From: Melanocharis versteri
Lineage: Eukaryota > Chordata > Aves > Passeriformes > Melanocharitidae
NCBI GenBank assembly: GCA_013397845.1
Contig: VZTG01003801.1
Span: forward strand, 152,004 to 216,003
Length of the DNA: 64,000 bases
Reading direction: 5' to 3'
Part shown: piece by piece, positions 1 to 14,150 of the stretch
Numbering within the stretch: position 1 is the first letter of the stretch
Layout: each line of letters begins with the position of its first letter
Program-made: the position numbers and the translations under genes
The notes under the pieces: model-generated
What the model saw: only the letters and a program-made list of their open reading frames with translations
Databases searched by the model: none
What the model was told of the DNA's origin: nothing

Positions 1-3000
1 AATCAAAGGAGATAGGCTATAAATTGCATCATCCTCAATGTGTTACTAAACAATCCTGTCAGGATTCTTCCTGCCAATTACTTTACTGTCTTGCAATAGC
101 AACACTAATCCTGAAGAATATAAATCTTTATTATAGCTACTAAAGGGCTGACAGGGATGATGGACCCAAAAAGGCTGACATGTAAGCACCAGGAAATTGC
201 AGGTGCAGAAGGAGACCAGACTCTTTCTTCATGCAGGCAACATGATTGCAAGTGCAGCAGCTGGCATCCTCTAGAAATCCAGGCCATCGTGCACTCTGAT
301 ATCTGCTTGTGTCTTCAAATATTCCCTCAGCACTGCTTTAGGTTTGGCAGTGCTAGAGGGGTCTGGTTTGATAGGGGTACCCAGAGTATGATATCACCAT
401 TTTAAAGAAGACTTTCACAGGGTAGGAAGTTAGTGAAAGCCCAGGGCTGAAGTTGGATTTCAGGCAGATAGTAAGACCCAGCAGCCAGGAGATGGAGCAA
501 GTTCAGAGCCTGTTTCCACCTGCCCCTGTTTTCCTGGCTGCTGGCTGTAATAGAAATGCTAGTGAGGAAACTGATCCAGACGTTCAAGGCAGAAAAGAGC
601 ACTTTGGGTTGTGATGCAGAGCAGGTACATAGTAAAACTGTCAAACTTCACTTGAGCTATTCCCCCTTCACTGGGTCCCGCTTATTTTTATGTTTTATTT
701 TGTAGAACACACAAGTTCACTATCATTTTACAAATTTTGTACATCAGAAAGCCTTTCTCCTTTGAGGTCATTTTATTTGGGCAATGTAAATGTCAGCTGC
801 CAGTTGTAAGTATTATTATTTATATGGAGCTGTCAAGGTGTGAGGGGGAAATTATGCAGGCAGTTCACTTCTGTCTTAGCTCTCAGGAAAGGTCAGCTAA
901 GCCTTTTGAAAAGGGCTGTCAAAGCCAAACCATCTTTCAATATCCATTCTGTAGAAACGGTGCAAGAAAGCACATGCTTTAAAGCAGCCAAGGTACGGCT
1001 GAAGTGACTAGTTTCTTTTTCTGGTGTCAAAAAGCTCCATTAGTGACTACTAGTGGTGCAAGAACCCAAGGCAAACAGAGAATGGACAAAGCTCACTCCA
1101 GTAATTGCATCCATCTGCATTTTGTTTTCTCTGGGGATTGCATTTTTTAGCCTTCTGTTTGACCTAGCTTACATCTGAGCAAATTTCTTCCTATGATGAA
1201 CATCCCCATGCATCCCCATTTCATATCTTCCCTGAGCTGCCAGGACATGGAGCAGCTCTCACCCCACGACCTGGATGGAAACAGAGGAAGATCAGGATGT
1301 ACAGCCTACAGCTCTAAGAGTGAGGGGTAGATTTTGTCCTTGGAAGCTTGGCAAAGGAACACGGGGTGTATGACTGAGAACACTAAGATTCAAGGCAGAT
1401 TATGGCACTTAGGTGTGGAGAGACTGATGACAAATTTTATAAGTGCAAAAAGGAGATCTCTTCACAGAGGTTTGGCTCAAATCCCAAAAGTACTTGGGTG
1501 CCTAATTCCCAAGGATATCAATACAATCAAATGGTTAAATGTTCTGCCAGTTACATAAAAGAAGCAGAAAGAAATTACTTTAGCTCTCCTATAGGAATTG
1601 CTCATGCAGTTCTGTGAAAATCTCCCCAGAGGGGATAAGATTGAAGGAGGAAAGGCAAATTCCAGATGAATGCCATGAAAAACTTCTAGGTATCCAGAAG
1701 TACTCTCTCAAGAACATCCCAGCCCAGAAATGCTGTTTCAAGCATGCTGAGTTCCAGACTAATAATTCCATCTTCCATTTTTTTCCTTCACCCAATTAAA
1801 ACAAAAAATCGGGAAACCCTCACATTTCCCTGAAGATATCTAAAAGGGACAAGAGACCCATTTACTGTTGCTGCAACATGATATGTCAAGAAAAGAAAAA
1901 TGAGCGGGGCTTTATGATCTCTGTCCACATCAATATTTACCGTTCTGGCTCCTCCTTAGCCAGATCCGCATTGTTAAAGAAATGGGATCTGTCCCCAGCA
2001 GGATACGAGTGCAACCATATAGGAAGAGTGAGTCCCTGACTCCTGCTCCCAGTTTTCTGATCTCAGGGGAATGCTGAGCCAGACAGCATGGTTGCAGAGC
2101 CTTGTCCCTTTCAGCATAGCTACCACGTCTATTTTTAACTTATTGGTGTACTCAGCTGTTCTTTTTCCCCTTAGCCCATGCCATGCTGGGATCTCAGTTT
2201 CTGAGTCCTGCCTAAGAAATTCAGACAGAAAACACTGAAACAGAGATGTGCTAAATTGAAAAGTAGTTTCATGTGAATTTAAGCCAAGTGTTGCTATAGG
2301 GCAGTCCTTTAAGGAACAATATAATGTACTTAACTTGGAGATTGAAGAGCTTATTTTCAGTGCTGTTTATGATTCTGCCATAGGACATCCTCAGGAGCAG
2401 AAGTATGTGAAGAAAGACAAAAGACCACTGCCAGAACACATTTTGGATGAGGTTATCATATTTTGGAAAGTTCATGGCTTGTTTACCCATGAAGTTGTTT
2501 ACCCTTTGACACAGATTTTGTCTTTGCTAGCATATATTGAAAGCTGTGAAGACTTGCCAGAAGTTGTGCTCGTGAGGGAGATGGAAATGCTGATTCTTTG
2601 GTTCCTCAACCCTTTGCCCTCAGCTGTGCCACCTCTGGCCATCCCAGCAAGCTGGACATCTTCCTGCAGGAAGCGGAAACTGGTCACCATGGCTCCTTAT
2701 CTTCCATTTGGAGAGAGGACACCTGCAAGGGCTTGAGACAGCCATCTAGAATTTGCCAGGGTTTCCTGAAAGGTGCTGGACAACCCCACCACCCACCTAT
2801 GCCAATCTTCACCTCCTCACCCATAAAATGGGATGAGGAGCCCTTACCCACCTCATAACCTGTCTCTTTTTATGTCATCCTTGTGTAGGAAGTACTTTAG
2901 CTTAAGAGTTCATCCAAATATCAAGACTTATCCTTTCCCCTCACCATGCCTGTTTTGGATACTTATCCCCAAAGAATTTTATCTGGAATTTAGTGGTACT

Positions 3001-4086
3001 CTGCTTTACTTATTCCCTGGGAATGCAGAGCATCCTTACCTCTTCTGTCCCTCTCCTTTTTTTTCATTCCCTCATTCTCCCTGTCAATGATCTTGTGCTC
3101 TTACTCTCCAGTCACAGCATGTGCCTTCTCTCAAGACTGTGGTTTCATAATAATTAGTACCAGACCTGAGGACTACCTGTCCAAAGAGGACAAATGAGAT
3201 CAAAGAACCACATTCCTGCCAAATTAGCCCAAGCCCATAGCAATGGTTTCTGGCAGCCCGGGGCTTTCACATGAGCTTCATATGAGGGATATGTACCTGA
3301 TGGCAGGCAGTACCTGATGTGGTGTGAAGTTAAAACAGCTGATAAAAGCTGAACCTGTCGATGTCCTTTGAATAAATGCAAAATGGAGAGTTTATTACTG
3401 ACAGATTGGTTTCAGAGAGATGGAGGGCTTTTGATCCAGTGCCAGAATCCCAAACTTTCCTAGTCTTAAAGGTTTTCTGCAGCCTTATCCATGTAAACGC
3501 ACCAGCTCCTTCCTTCTCTTCTTGCCTCTTTCCACTGGTGGGCTGCACCCTTTCTCACAACCCTACCTGGAAATGGCAGTGTGGGGGTGAGAATGGGTGA
3601 TGAAGAAAAGCTATGCAGGGCAGAGAGCAATGGAAAGCCTTTCACTGACAGTGCAGCATCTGAAATTTTATATAGCTGTTGCTCCCTCTATAATTAAGAA
3701 ATAAATAAAAAGGATCAGGACATTTAATCCAATGGCACTCGTCAAAACAAGCGCTGTACTAGTTCAGGGAGGTAAGTGGGTGCATAAAAGCCTTTGCCAA
3801 CCCTGGGGCACTGCTTTTGTAACTAAAAGGAAAACCAAAATTGCACAACCCCACAGTTCTGATATATTGTAAAGATGGATTTTTAGAATTAAAAAAAAAA
3901 TAGATGGGATTTAGGGGAAAGAGTTATTACCAAGAGAAAATTTTCATATAGATTAGCTCTGTGGGCAATTTTGTAAGCTTATTTGAGAAGGGAAATTAAT
4001 CCATTCAAGATGCCCACTCAACCCTTTCTCACAAATAAAATAAAGCATCCAATCACATTTTGACAGTAGGAAACAATATGTGTGTT

Positions 4087-4130
4087 GCGAGCTGGTCTGG
4101 CTGAGACCGAGTTAATTTTTTAGCTATTCC
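4087..4130 (+). mobile_element. Possible short relic of an avian ERV LTR
   Basis: The stretch GCTGGTCTGGCTGAGACCGA followed by GTTAATTTTTTAGCTA resembles a motif common in bird endogenous retroviral LTRs (ctggtttcggctgggatagagttaattttcttcctagtagct, from memory). The likeness spans only about 45 bp and no retroviral gene is present, so it is tentative. Confidence 0.2.
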
Positions 4131-6539
4131 CATGTGTTTCAGATGTTCTGATACACTTACCACAGTAAAAATACTGCAGACCACCCTTTTATGATAATCT
4201 GAGAGAACAAGCCACCATTTTACCTGGTCCTGTGTGCTCTCTCCCCATTTCCCTGACCTTGAAAGTTGCTTTGCAATTTTTTTGCAAAGAATCCAAAAGC
4301 CAGCAAAAATGTGGTTTGCCTTGGTAGAGGATCTGCAGTGTGTGGGGTGTGTGTGTGCCTGCACAAAGAACATCCTGAGCAGGCAGTTTTTTATGTCCTT
4401 CTGGCTCTGCTTGTGCTCTGACAGCATTGATGGCGTAAATGCAGTAAATAAGTCTGAAGAAAGGTCTTGTCTAAAGTTCGTGCAGGACCTTTCTACAGCA
4501 GGGACCCTTCTGACCATCATTTTCTGCAGAGAGCAAACCGACATGGACAGGACTGTGTGAAGAGTAGGATCGTTGGTGCAGAGGCCAGGTAGACATGAAA
4601 GCAAAAACTGTGGGGAGAAAGGGAAAAACAATTCTCCATGGCAATAACAGGTAAGACAAGAAGGAAATGTTTTAAAAGAAGTGCAAATCATATGTCCTGT
4701 TTAGCCTTTGGAGAAAAGTCTCCCAGTATCAGGGATAATGAGGCATGGGAAGGGAGCTCCCTGAGGCAGTTCAAGTCTGGCTGATCTTGCCATGATATTT
4801 GAGATTCTTCCTGAAGCTGCTCCCATCTCTATTTCCTATCATTTTATGAGCTATTGCAGAATGCAGATAGCTTTTCCTGGTATTAAACTAGTCTCAACAG
4901 TGAAGCTGTCCTCTGTTTCAGGCCTTGTGCCATACAAATAGAATTTTTCTTTTATTAAACCTCAGAGCATCTGGGAATTTCCCAGGCTGTTCTGTGTGCA
5001 AATAGTTTCTGTGTCATTTGCTTTTGCCTGCACTTCTCAGGGAATTCCTGGCTTGGCAGGTTGTCATGCATTAACCAACAAGCAAATATCTACAGGAAAT
5101 ATAGCTAAGGTCCATGTCACCTATATATGGCCATATAGCTCATAAAAGCTATTAAGCTGATGAGAGAAACAATGAGAGCTCTATATCACACTCTGGCAAA
5201 GCCACAAGCATGTAAACTCGCAGGCACTCCTTGGAGAAGAGAAGCTGAGCTAGGCCAGTGTTTGCCAACTTGCTTTGTGTTCAGAGCTGTCCAGAGCACC
5301 AGGCATTTCCCACACTAGAAGGAGACCTTTCTTTCTCACTTCCCTTAGCTTGCTTTTCCTTCTGTGAACCCCTCAAGAATGATGCACACAGCTGACCCCA
5401 GGTGCTGCCAAGGGAGGCACCTAGTTCAGACTACATTTATGAGCTTATTGGAGATACCGGGATGCAGAAGGAGAAGAAATGGACTGGCAGTTTCCATGGC
5501 AATTCCCTAGTCTATTAAAATTAATCAATATAATTATAGTAACGAGTAGCAACTTGTTAGCACAGAGCAGGGAAGCAGGGAGCAGGTTCATTCTGTCCAC
5601 ACTATAACAACGTGGTGTTCTTGAGATACTGGAATGGAAACAGCAAAACAGAAAACTGCGTTTGACCTGATTTTTAATCCTAAATATGTTTCTGCACCCA
5701 GAAGCATTCCTGATATGAGCAGGAATTGCTTGTTATCAGCATCTCTGAAACAGAAGGTCCAAACTGGCATGTGCATGAACAGAGTATCAGGCCATGGGCC
5801 GTGGCAAAGATGCAGACTGGTTATACACAGGGTTGTTTACAGTCTGTTTCAGTCACTACATCTCCATTTCTAATGAGATGCCAGAGCCCAGACTATTTTC
5901 CAAGAACGCTTACATCAGTAAGGAAAGACCTATAAAACCAGATTAATATCTCAGGAAGTTTGTTTTATGACATTATAACCTTGACAGTTATGAAGTAAAC
6001 AAAGCTGTTTTCACATCTGTAAGCAGAGATTTTCAAGAGCTAAATATGCTGAGAATTTTTACTCCTAGTATTTGTTCCATTTTTACCTTGTTCCATAGAG
6101 CTCATTAGATCCATGCTCTGTTTTATTGTTGTTGAGTGACTTTCATTACATTTTCATGGAACAAATGCCATTTCTTCCTGCTGGATATCCAAAAGAGCTT
6201 GCAGCTCGGGTCATCTGATTTTTACAGAATTTTACTTTCCTGCTGTCTTTAAAGGAGTCGCTGCTGTGGGCAAATGCCTCCCCATTCAGCACCACAGGCA
6301 GGTTTTCACCACCCCTCTAGCATCTTTGCAGGGCCATCACACCCTCGCTGCACACTGACATAAACACCTCTTCGAACATAACATCAAAACGTGGCTTTTC
6401 AATGTCACATGCAGTAAACAAGGTGTATAAAATGCAGGGAGCGAGTACTTAGTTGCTGTACTTGCTAATGCTTTTTAAAGCTTTCCGCACATCTTAGCAC
6501 AGAGAAAATCCTTAGGAGGAGAGCTCCAGTGCGTAGTGT

Positions 6540-7560
6540 CAGCCTGTGCTGTCTGCTGAACTGGTTCAGCAGCAGCCTCTGCTCTGGGGCGCTAAAACAC
6601 AGCAGCTTTTGTTAGGGATGTGCATCCCCATGGGCGGTAGCAGAAAGGCACCGGCACAGCTGGCGGGTGGCTTTCCGTACAGGCGGCAGTGCCAGGCAGG
6701 GAAGGGTTTGCCCAGCCTGAGATCAGCCACACTCACCGCCTGTCCTTGGTACACATTTCAGGGCAGGCGTCCTCCCAGCGATGGGGTGGGGGCACGGAGA
6801 GGGCGGGTTGCAGGGTGTGGGGTGGAAGCACACGTGGCACCCACTGGTGCCGGCGGCGGAGCCCCTGCAGTCCGTCAGGCTGACTTGTCCCTGCACTGCA
6901 GCCATGGCCGTGCCCTCCTGCCACCCACCTTCTCCCCTCGGGGCTTCAGCCGAGAGCCTCCAGTGACAGCAGCTGCAGGAATGAGCCAAAAAACCCCACC
7001 GGCAATGCCACGTGCGTCTCTTTTTCTGTGCAGCCTTTCCTCCTCTGTATGAGGAATGGGACAAGCTGTGAACTGAAATTCAAACACTCGGCTTAAGGAG
7101 CATATTAGAGATTAAATGCAGCATCACACTATCGGGTAAAGCTCATGACAGCAACACATCTGACGGAAAAACTTCCCCCCGGTCTCAGCCTTGCTCCCAC
7201 GGCACTGCTTGCCTGCAATAAAGTCTCTGCTCCGTGAATTTGGCAGTATTGGTGGACACAGAGTTGGCTGCTTTAGGGGCTGAATTCCCTTGCCTTGGTT
7301 CAGCCTGTGAGGCAGGAGAAGCCAAGCCAGTGGGAAGTGGCTGGAAACCAGCCCCTTTCCAGCTGGCCCGTGCCCGGCAGGGGCCTCTGGTCACCCAGGC
7401 AGGGTGGAGAGACATTGCTCCCGTGCCAGGAGAGAGTCTCCTCCTCCTCTCAGCTCCCGCTCTGGGAGCGCATCCCATCCAGCAGCACTGCAATACCAGG
7501 CTGGCTAAATCCGCTGGAGAAACTGCGCCTTGGCTCCCTACCTGCTACCCAGTGATGTAC
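6540..7560. other. GC-rich, CpG-containing patch in intergenic DNA
   Basis: Roughly 1 kb is clearly richer in GC and CpG than its flanks, for example around 6590-6960 with GGCGGCGGAG and GGCGGCAG. Open frames occur on both strands at once, as expected from few stop codons in GC-rich DNA. It could be a small CpG island with an unannotated promoter; no exon is recognised. Confidence 0.35.
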
Positions 7561-7959
7561 AGCACAGGCATGGATGTACAGCATCCAAGAACTACTCCAT
7601 CCAACGGCAGGCAGGACTGCAAACACAGCTTGGTTAATTCCTTATTACACTTACTACACTTATCCTCCCCAGTGACAGTTAATAAACAAAAAATACTAGA
7701 ATGATCCTTTGAAAATAGTTCTGCTGTAAGAGCATGTGGTTGTAATTACTGCCTTTATGGACAAGTCTATTCTTTTTCTTTCCTTCCATCTCTGTGTAAT
7801 AGGAAATGTGCCAGTTTTCAAGCATTCTGCTTCATTACTATTGGAAGGAAGTTTCCAAAATTCAGAGTTTGTTTAACACAGGTTCCTGATTCCATCCTGA
7901 GAGTCGCCCTCAAAAGCTGGGCTGGAACAGATCTGCATGAACTAAAGTTTCTAAAAGTC

Positions 7960-8530
7960 CTGGCCAGTTCCTTGCTTCTTCACTTTCCTTCTTTATTTAT
8001 CTCTATTACACTACTGTCCTGCATGTTTTCTTTCCCTTTTTCTTCTTCTGAATCTTCTTATGCAAAGTCCAGCATCCCTTCCCCTTCTCCCCATAACCTT
8101 TTCTCTTTTGCACACAACTTTCCTGTCAGCCCTTATGCTATCTCTGCTGCTGGTCTGCTCCCCAGGTACCTCTGTCACCCCAGATAATTCCTTTCCTTTC
8201 CCAGCACCCCTTCTGGGTGCTTGAAACCATCCTCTCTCTTTATTTCCCCTCTTTTGTCCTCCTTTCCATAGTTTCCCATGTCACCATCTTTTCCCCTTCC
8301 TACCATATTCCTTATTGTGTCCCCCAGCTCTCCATCCCTCTGCTCAGCTGCCCTCCAGCATCCCACTCTATGGCCTTTTATCTTCCTGGGGCCTTTCCTT
8401 GTGGAGCCCCCTCTCTCACTCCCCACTGCCTCCATCCATCACCTTCAGCCCTCTCTTGTGCCTTCTTTGGTTGTTGCCAGAGCTGGGGTCCCCACCCAGC
8501 AGTGCTCCATCACTCTCCCCCTGCATTAGC
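7960..8530 (+). repeat. Pyrimidine-biased strand segment
   Basis: Some 570 bp has C+T far above A+G on the plus strand (runs such as TTTCTTTCCCTTTTTCTTCT), with no simple repeat unit. Long apparent open frames here (Ser/Pro/Leu-rich) result from the composition and are not genes. Confidence 0.6.
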
Positions 8531-11500
8531 TCATGCTTTGTTGGGGCTGGCACCGTCCCGTGGCACAGGATGTGATATCCGAGTGGCTTCCAGGGGGGCT
8601 GCTGCTGTGCCGGAGTGTTGGCACTCACTTTCCACCCCCATCCTGACGCAGGCAATCGCTGTCAAAGCCAACAGGCACAAGGCAGCGCAGGCCCCAGATC
8701 TACCGAGAGAGGTTTGTTTGTAATGGAAATAATCCTGACGGATTGAGGGAAGCTGCCTCTTCCAAAAAACACACGAGATTTCAGTATTAGTTAGGGAGAA
8801 GTGGCCAGAGTAACGTGACCCACAAAATACCTTTGAACTGTTAAGGTTTTGGTGCGAGGGCAGCGGGCACGGTGTTGCATTCAGCCAGCAAACCAGTCCC
8901 TCTTGCACGGCTAAAACCACTCCTGCTCCTGCTGCTAGGGGTAACCACAGAGCCCTGCCCCCTACCAGAGAATTTCGGAGTGCAATGCAAATAATTAATG
9001 AGTTATCAGAACACTGAGGACAGATACATGTTTTCATTATTCTGTCACACACAAGGATTCCTATTAGGCATAGCATGTATTTCCAGTGCCACTCACCACC
9101 TTCATTCCCCCATCACTTCTTTACAAGAAAGATAGTGTAGCAGGTTGGCATGAGGCTTGATAATCTAGGAGAGGGGAACTCTGAGCAGGCACAGAAGAAC
9201 ACAGAAAATTAAAATGCATTTTTTTGTAGCAGTATTTTTGGTTTAGAGATGTGAGGATTACTTTTTTATTATTTTTTTTTATTTTTGGAAGCATGAAGAC
9301 TGACAAAACCTGGAAATACAGATGTCTGCATTTAGGATATTTGTACGTTCAAGAACTCAGCCTTTTTTTAGGGGAAATCTGATCTGATACAACGCAAGGC
9401 TTGCATCTGCCACCTTTGGTGAAACCACACTGTCACATGGCTGTCACACGCATAGACACATGCGCACACACTGTCAGAGTGCTCCGCTCAGATCATGCAG
9501 TCAGTGCACCCCGTGAAGTTAATTCCTAGTATTTGCAGGGACAGAACTGATCATTAATTCATACACTTATGTCTTTCTAGAAGAAAGTGGAAAAATTGAA
9601 AGTAAATGGAAAATATTGGAAGAGTAAATGGACATGCTTCTAAATTTCCAATATTATTTTCTTTATTGACATAATTTATTATCAAAAACTACTGGCTCAA
9701 GCTGGTTTGAATTTCTGGGAAGTTCTCTGGCCTCTGACTGACCATTACTGGCAATCTCAAGTCTTTGCACATACTGACATTCCAAGTGTGTACACGGTTT
9801 TCCTGCAGTTCAAAACAGCTTCAGGATACTGGGCAACCAGTCAGGGCCAAGGCAGTAGCAAATGAATGGGCATGCGGGGAGAGGGGCATGAAGGGCTGCA
9901 CATGGAAACAGTAAAGGGAGCCACAGGAAATGACACATCCCTGGTAGACAAAAACACAATGAAAAAAACAAAGCGTAGTATAAAGAGAAAATTATTTGAC
10001 CAGGCATGTACAAATGAAAAAGAAAACCAGAATATAAAAGCTTGAAGAGCAGAAAAAAATACACAAATATAAATACAAGTACTAACACAGGGATACCTAG
10101 AGCAGATGTGAGGTACTCTCAGGCCTGAGCCTTGTGTAGATCACGAACATGCTTGTTGCGTTAGAACAAATTGCTGCCTTTTACAGGAGAGGGAGAGAGG
10201 GCAGCTCCCCCTCCCACTACAAGGTGCTTATGCAGGTGTTAGACATCAGAAAATCAACCTCTGGAAGGTCTGTCTTCCAGAGGGCACAAGTCCTGACAGT
10301 TTTGACCATATACTACAAGACTGCATGACAGACATGACCGCAAAGCAGAGATGTGCTGGGCACTTCTCCTGACTCAACAGGAGCAGACACCAGCTACCAT
10401 TAGCAAAACCTTGTGAAAACAAGAGAAGCAACCAGTGAAGGCTGCACAGCATGTTGTGGTGCTGAAGTCTGCCGAGTCACGAGCTTTGGATGAGCATATG
10501 AGCTAAAGACAAATGTATGTTGACAGCAAAAACCAAAAAGAAAGGATGATGGATCTTCTCGGGAGGCACAGAAACTGGGCAAAGAGCTCGCTGGCGTGGC
10601 AGGCCACAAGACTAATGCTTATTTCTATTTCAGTCTAAAAGAACAGTCCAGAAAAACAGTCTCCTTGAAACAAACCCTTGAATGCTGCTCTAGGTCTGAC
10701 CTGTATGAACCAGTCTGGGATTTCATGTGCACAGATCTAATTTCACACTGTCACCAAAAGGGACAAGACTGGCCCTCCTGCACATGTCCGAAGCCTCCCT
10801 TGCACTGTCACCAGCAGAAGTAGAGACCCATGGCAAACCGAGTCAGGGAGTGTCTCAGGCTGAACATGAGTCATTATTTTTCCTCTGGGTTGGTTTTCAG
10901 CTGCACCTTTCACCGGATCCTGCCTGCCAGGCGGGGACACAAGCATTAGCCCTAGGAATGCACGGCTGGGAGTAAAGTCCCCTTTGGCAGCAGCACAGGC
11001 TGCAGTCTGAGTCAGCAGCACCATCTGATACTGGTGGCATCGCAGGGCAAGGCGAGTCCGAGGCACCGTGGGACATGTGTGTCTGGGCTGAGCACGTGCC
11101 TCTGTGTGTGTGACCGTGCCCGTGGGTAGGTGCTCTCTCACAGGCACAGCAGGGCTGTCCTCGCAAGCATGGAAACTGGCACACGCGTGACTTTTGTCCT
11201 GACTTGGCAAAGTTTCCCCATCTTGCTGCCTTTAGTGCACTTTTTTCCTTTCAGTGGTCCAACCCTGGAGACCACCCTGAGCTCTTCATGGGTATGTTTG
11301 GCAGCTACAATGTTTTGCATGCCAGCTGGATTATATTTTGTGTATCAGCAGCCGTGCCTGGAGCAATGCCTGATCTTTTGGCTTCCTTTTGTGGTGATCT
11401 CCTCTTTCGTTCAACGCCTGCGTGCTCTGATGCCCATCAGCCTGTCATGTGCCAGGGAAGCAGCAGCACGACAGAAATCTCCCAAGGATGTTTTTTCCCT

Positions 11501-14134
11501 TTCCACATGAATTCAGGCACAACAAGGGAGTTCTTGAGGAGCACCTTATGAACAATTCAGCTCTTGTTGGAAAATGTTCTCCATGTCAAGCAGTGGGCCA
11601 GCAGTGGAACCCACATGTTCTCCTGAGGCCCACAGGAATGTGATATGAGATAACCCATCATGCTCTACCCATTCCTTCACCCCCTCCTGCACTTTACCCT
11701 GTGCATTGGGAACAATATGCATTCTTTCCTCTAGATATATAATTTGCTTACTTACAGTCTGGAGACACCTGAGATACCTTAACAACTAGAAGCTCATTGG
11801 GGACCACTGCCACTGAAAGCAGGGGATGAAAGTTTTGCAGGGAAGAGGCAGGAGCAGAAGGCACTGCTGCACTGCTCCATGGTCTGCTCATGGGCACCAC
11901 TGAGGCTGCAGGGAACTGAGGCAGACAAACACATCGCTGAGAAATGCATCTGCCTTTGGCACATTTTACCCAAAGCAGAAAGTGTGAAGTATGTCTACCT
12001 TGAAGTAGACATAAATTCTGTTTCAACTTGATTGGTGTTTTTACTGCCCATTTTGCTCAAAATGACGGCCAGGCCTAAAATATCCAAGTTAATATATCAT
12101 AGCAATAGAATTTCCTGTTGTGTCATACCATGAAGGACAAATGAAAGATCTAGTCTTGCAAAAAACATTTAGTACCTTCAGAAGACTCTCAAACAGCCTT
12201 CAGTGGCTATTTATAACAGATGCACATTGCTTTGTGGTGCTCTGAGGTCCAGGGTCTGCTCTAGCAGAAGGATGCACAATCTGGAGCAAGCTGTATTTGT
12301 TCATAGCTAGTAAACAGTGGCATTTATTGTAGGTCTTCTTCCACTGCTGTTTGCTACTCACTTTTAAATACTACTCACTTTCTTTACCAGAAAACGACAC
12401 AATTACTACCAGCAATCACTACTAGCAATCCGAATAAGTTACACTTCTAAAACAATTTCCACTGAAATAGAGACCCCTCCAGGGTGAATTGTTCCAACAC
12501 ACTGTGGATGTGCTAGGCTGCAAGCAGGGGCAAAAGAAGGACAATATTGGAGTATAGGAATTCATAAGGATTGTCATGTTTCCAGTAACGTGCTTTTTTT
12601 TTTTTTTCTGCTTTTTCAGTTGAATGTTCCCTTTGCTATCACCTTTTCCATCCTTTGGCTCCAGCTCAGTGAACTAGTTGGCCATGTATTTAACTTCAAG
12701 CAGTTAATCATGTGCTTATGTGCTTTGCCCAGTTGGGATGCTAGTTGTTAACTACCTGCTTCCTATGAGGAAGGAGGGCTTTGTATGACAGTAACCTCAC
12801 CCTTGGGGCTGTGGGAGGTTACTCCAAACCTTAGACCAAAGGGCACTGCGATTGCTGTTTTCCCTGGGAACACATCATGCTGTCACAGCATTGGTCTTGG
12901 CCTATATAAAACTCGTTCTTGAGATGGCCACTTTCTGTGCCCCTGCAGAAAGCAGACTTTAAATCAGAGGCTTCCTGTGGTCCTGCACTATCACCACCCT
13001 GCAGCAACAGCTCTGAAGGCAGCAGTCTCAAAGCTGAACCCTCCGTGGCACTCAAAGCAAGGGGTAGGAAGAGTATTTTGCTAGCCCAGTAGTTTTTCTC
13101 TAGTTGTGTGTGCAGCTGCACTGCGTTAGCCTAAGGGTACTTTCCTGCTTATGTGCCTGTTAGCTTTCACCTCATTCAGTTGACTACAGTTTAAAGTGAA
13201 TTGGGTCTGGCAGAGCACAAGCCTTGCTTTCCACTGCAAGCCTCTTTAAGAAAGGCTCTCCTGAGACTGCAGATTCCTGGAGGGAGTGGAAGAAAAGCTG
13301 CAGAGCTGGGCACAGAGCCACTTTTGCAGGGAGAAAATACTGACATAGTGCCATCTGCCCTGTAAAAGTTTTGGCAGTGTAAACATACATACCACGTCTT
13401 CAATGTGAAGCACACCCCATAGAAAGAAAGCTAACATCCCTTGCTAAATCACACCCCTTTTCCCTTAGATTTCACTCTACTTGCTTATATTCTTACAGAA
13501 ATGCTTCATATTATATTGTCTGTCTGACTTTACCCCCTGTCACTTTTGACAGGCTCAAGTTAGGGGGCTAACTGGAATGCATGTTCAATGTTTTGTTCAT
13601 GATTGTGCAGTGAGGATGGAAAAGCTGTAACGACTGTTCCATGATGCAGGGCCTATAAATAGAGTGCATGGAAAAGGGTGCTGTCTAATGCGTTATGTTC
13701 TAATCAATAACAACAAGCTGACTCCAATTATATTTTATTGTCTCCGAGAAAAGTGTTTACATGGCATAACAGCTGTGAGTCACAGCAGTGGTTTAGTTAG
13801 GAGTCAGATTCACTTAGAAATATTTGAGGCTGATGGCTATTGTTTTCTGCACTCCGGCACTGCTCAATTGACTGCTCTTGCTGCAGTTAGTATTTAATCC
13901 CTTCACTGGACTTGCACCACTTGCCTGTAAGTGCACTTCACAAGAGTGCTCTCCAAGGCCGTAGGAACAAAAAGGTTCGTGTCCTAGCTGGATGCAAACC
14001 CCAACAAGCTCATGAATTCTTTGTATGGGGAAAGTGTAGAGCTACCATGTACATATGATCCTGCAAGTTCTTGTAACCTAAGTAAATGAGAGAGCGAATA
14101 AAAGTAAAAGTGAAGATAGAAAGATCAAAGTGAC

Positions 14135-14150
14135 AGGTCAAGACAGGTCA
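14135..14150 (+). promoter_or_regulatory. Perfect DR4 nuclear-receptor-type element
   Basis: AGGTCA-AGAC-AGGTCA is two perfect half-sites as a direct repeat with a 4-bp spacer, the classical arrangement for thyroid hormone receptor or LXR with RXR. A degenerate half-site (AGTGAC) follows one base later. Binding is not shown by sequence, and the nearest recognised gene is KIAA0408, about 16 kb away. Confidence 0.4.

Noticed and set aside
6546..7052. 168-codon plus frame with overlapping minus frames
   Set aside because: All are open because the DNA is GC-rich; the composition is Pro/Arg/Gly noise and both strands are open together.
8217..8723. 168-codon plus frame rich in Ser, Pro, Leu and Cys
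   Set aside because: Product of the pyrimidine-biased strand; low-complexity translation with no domain.
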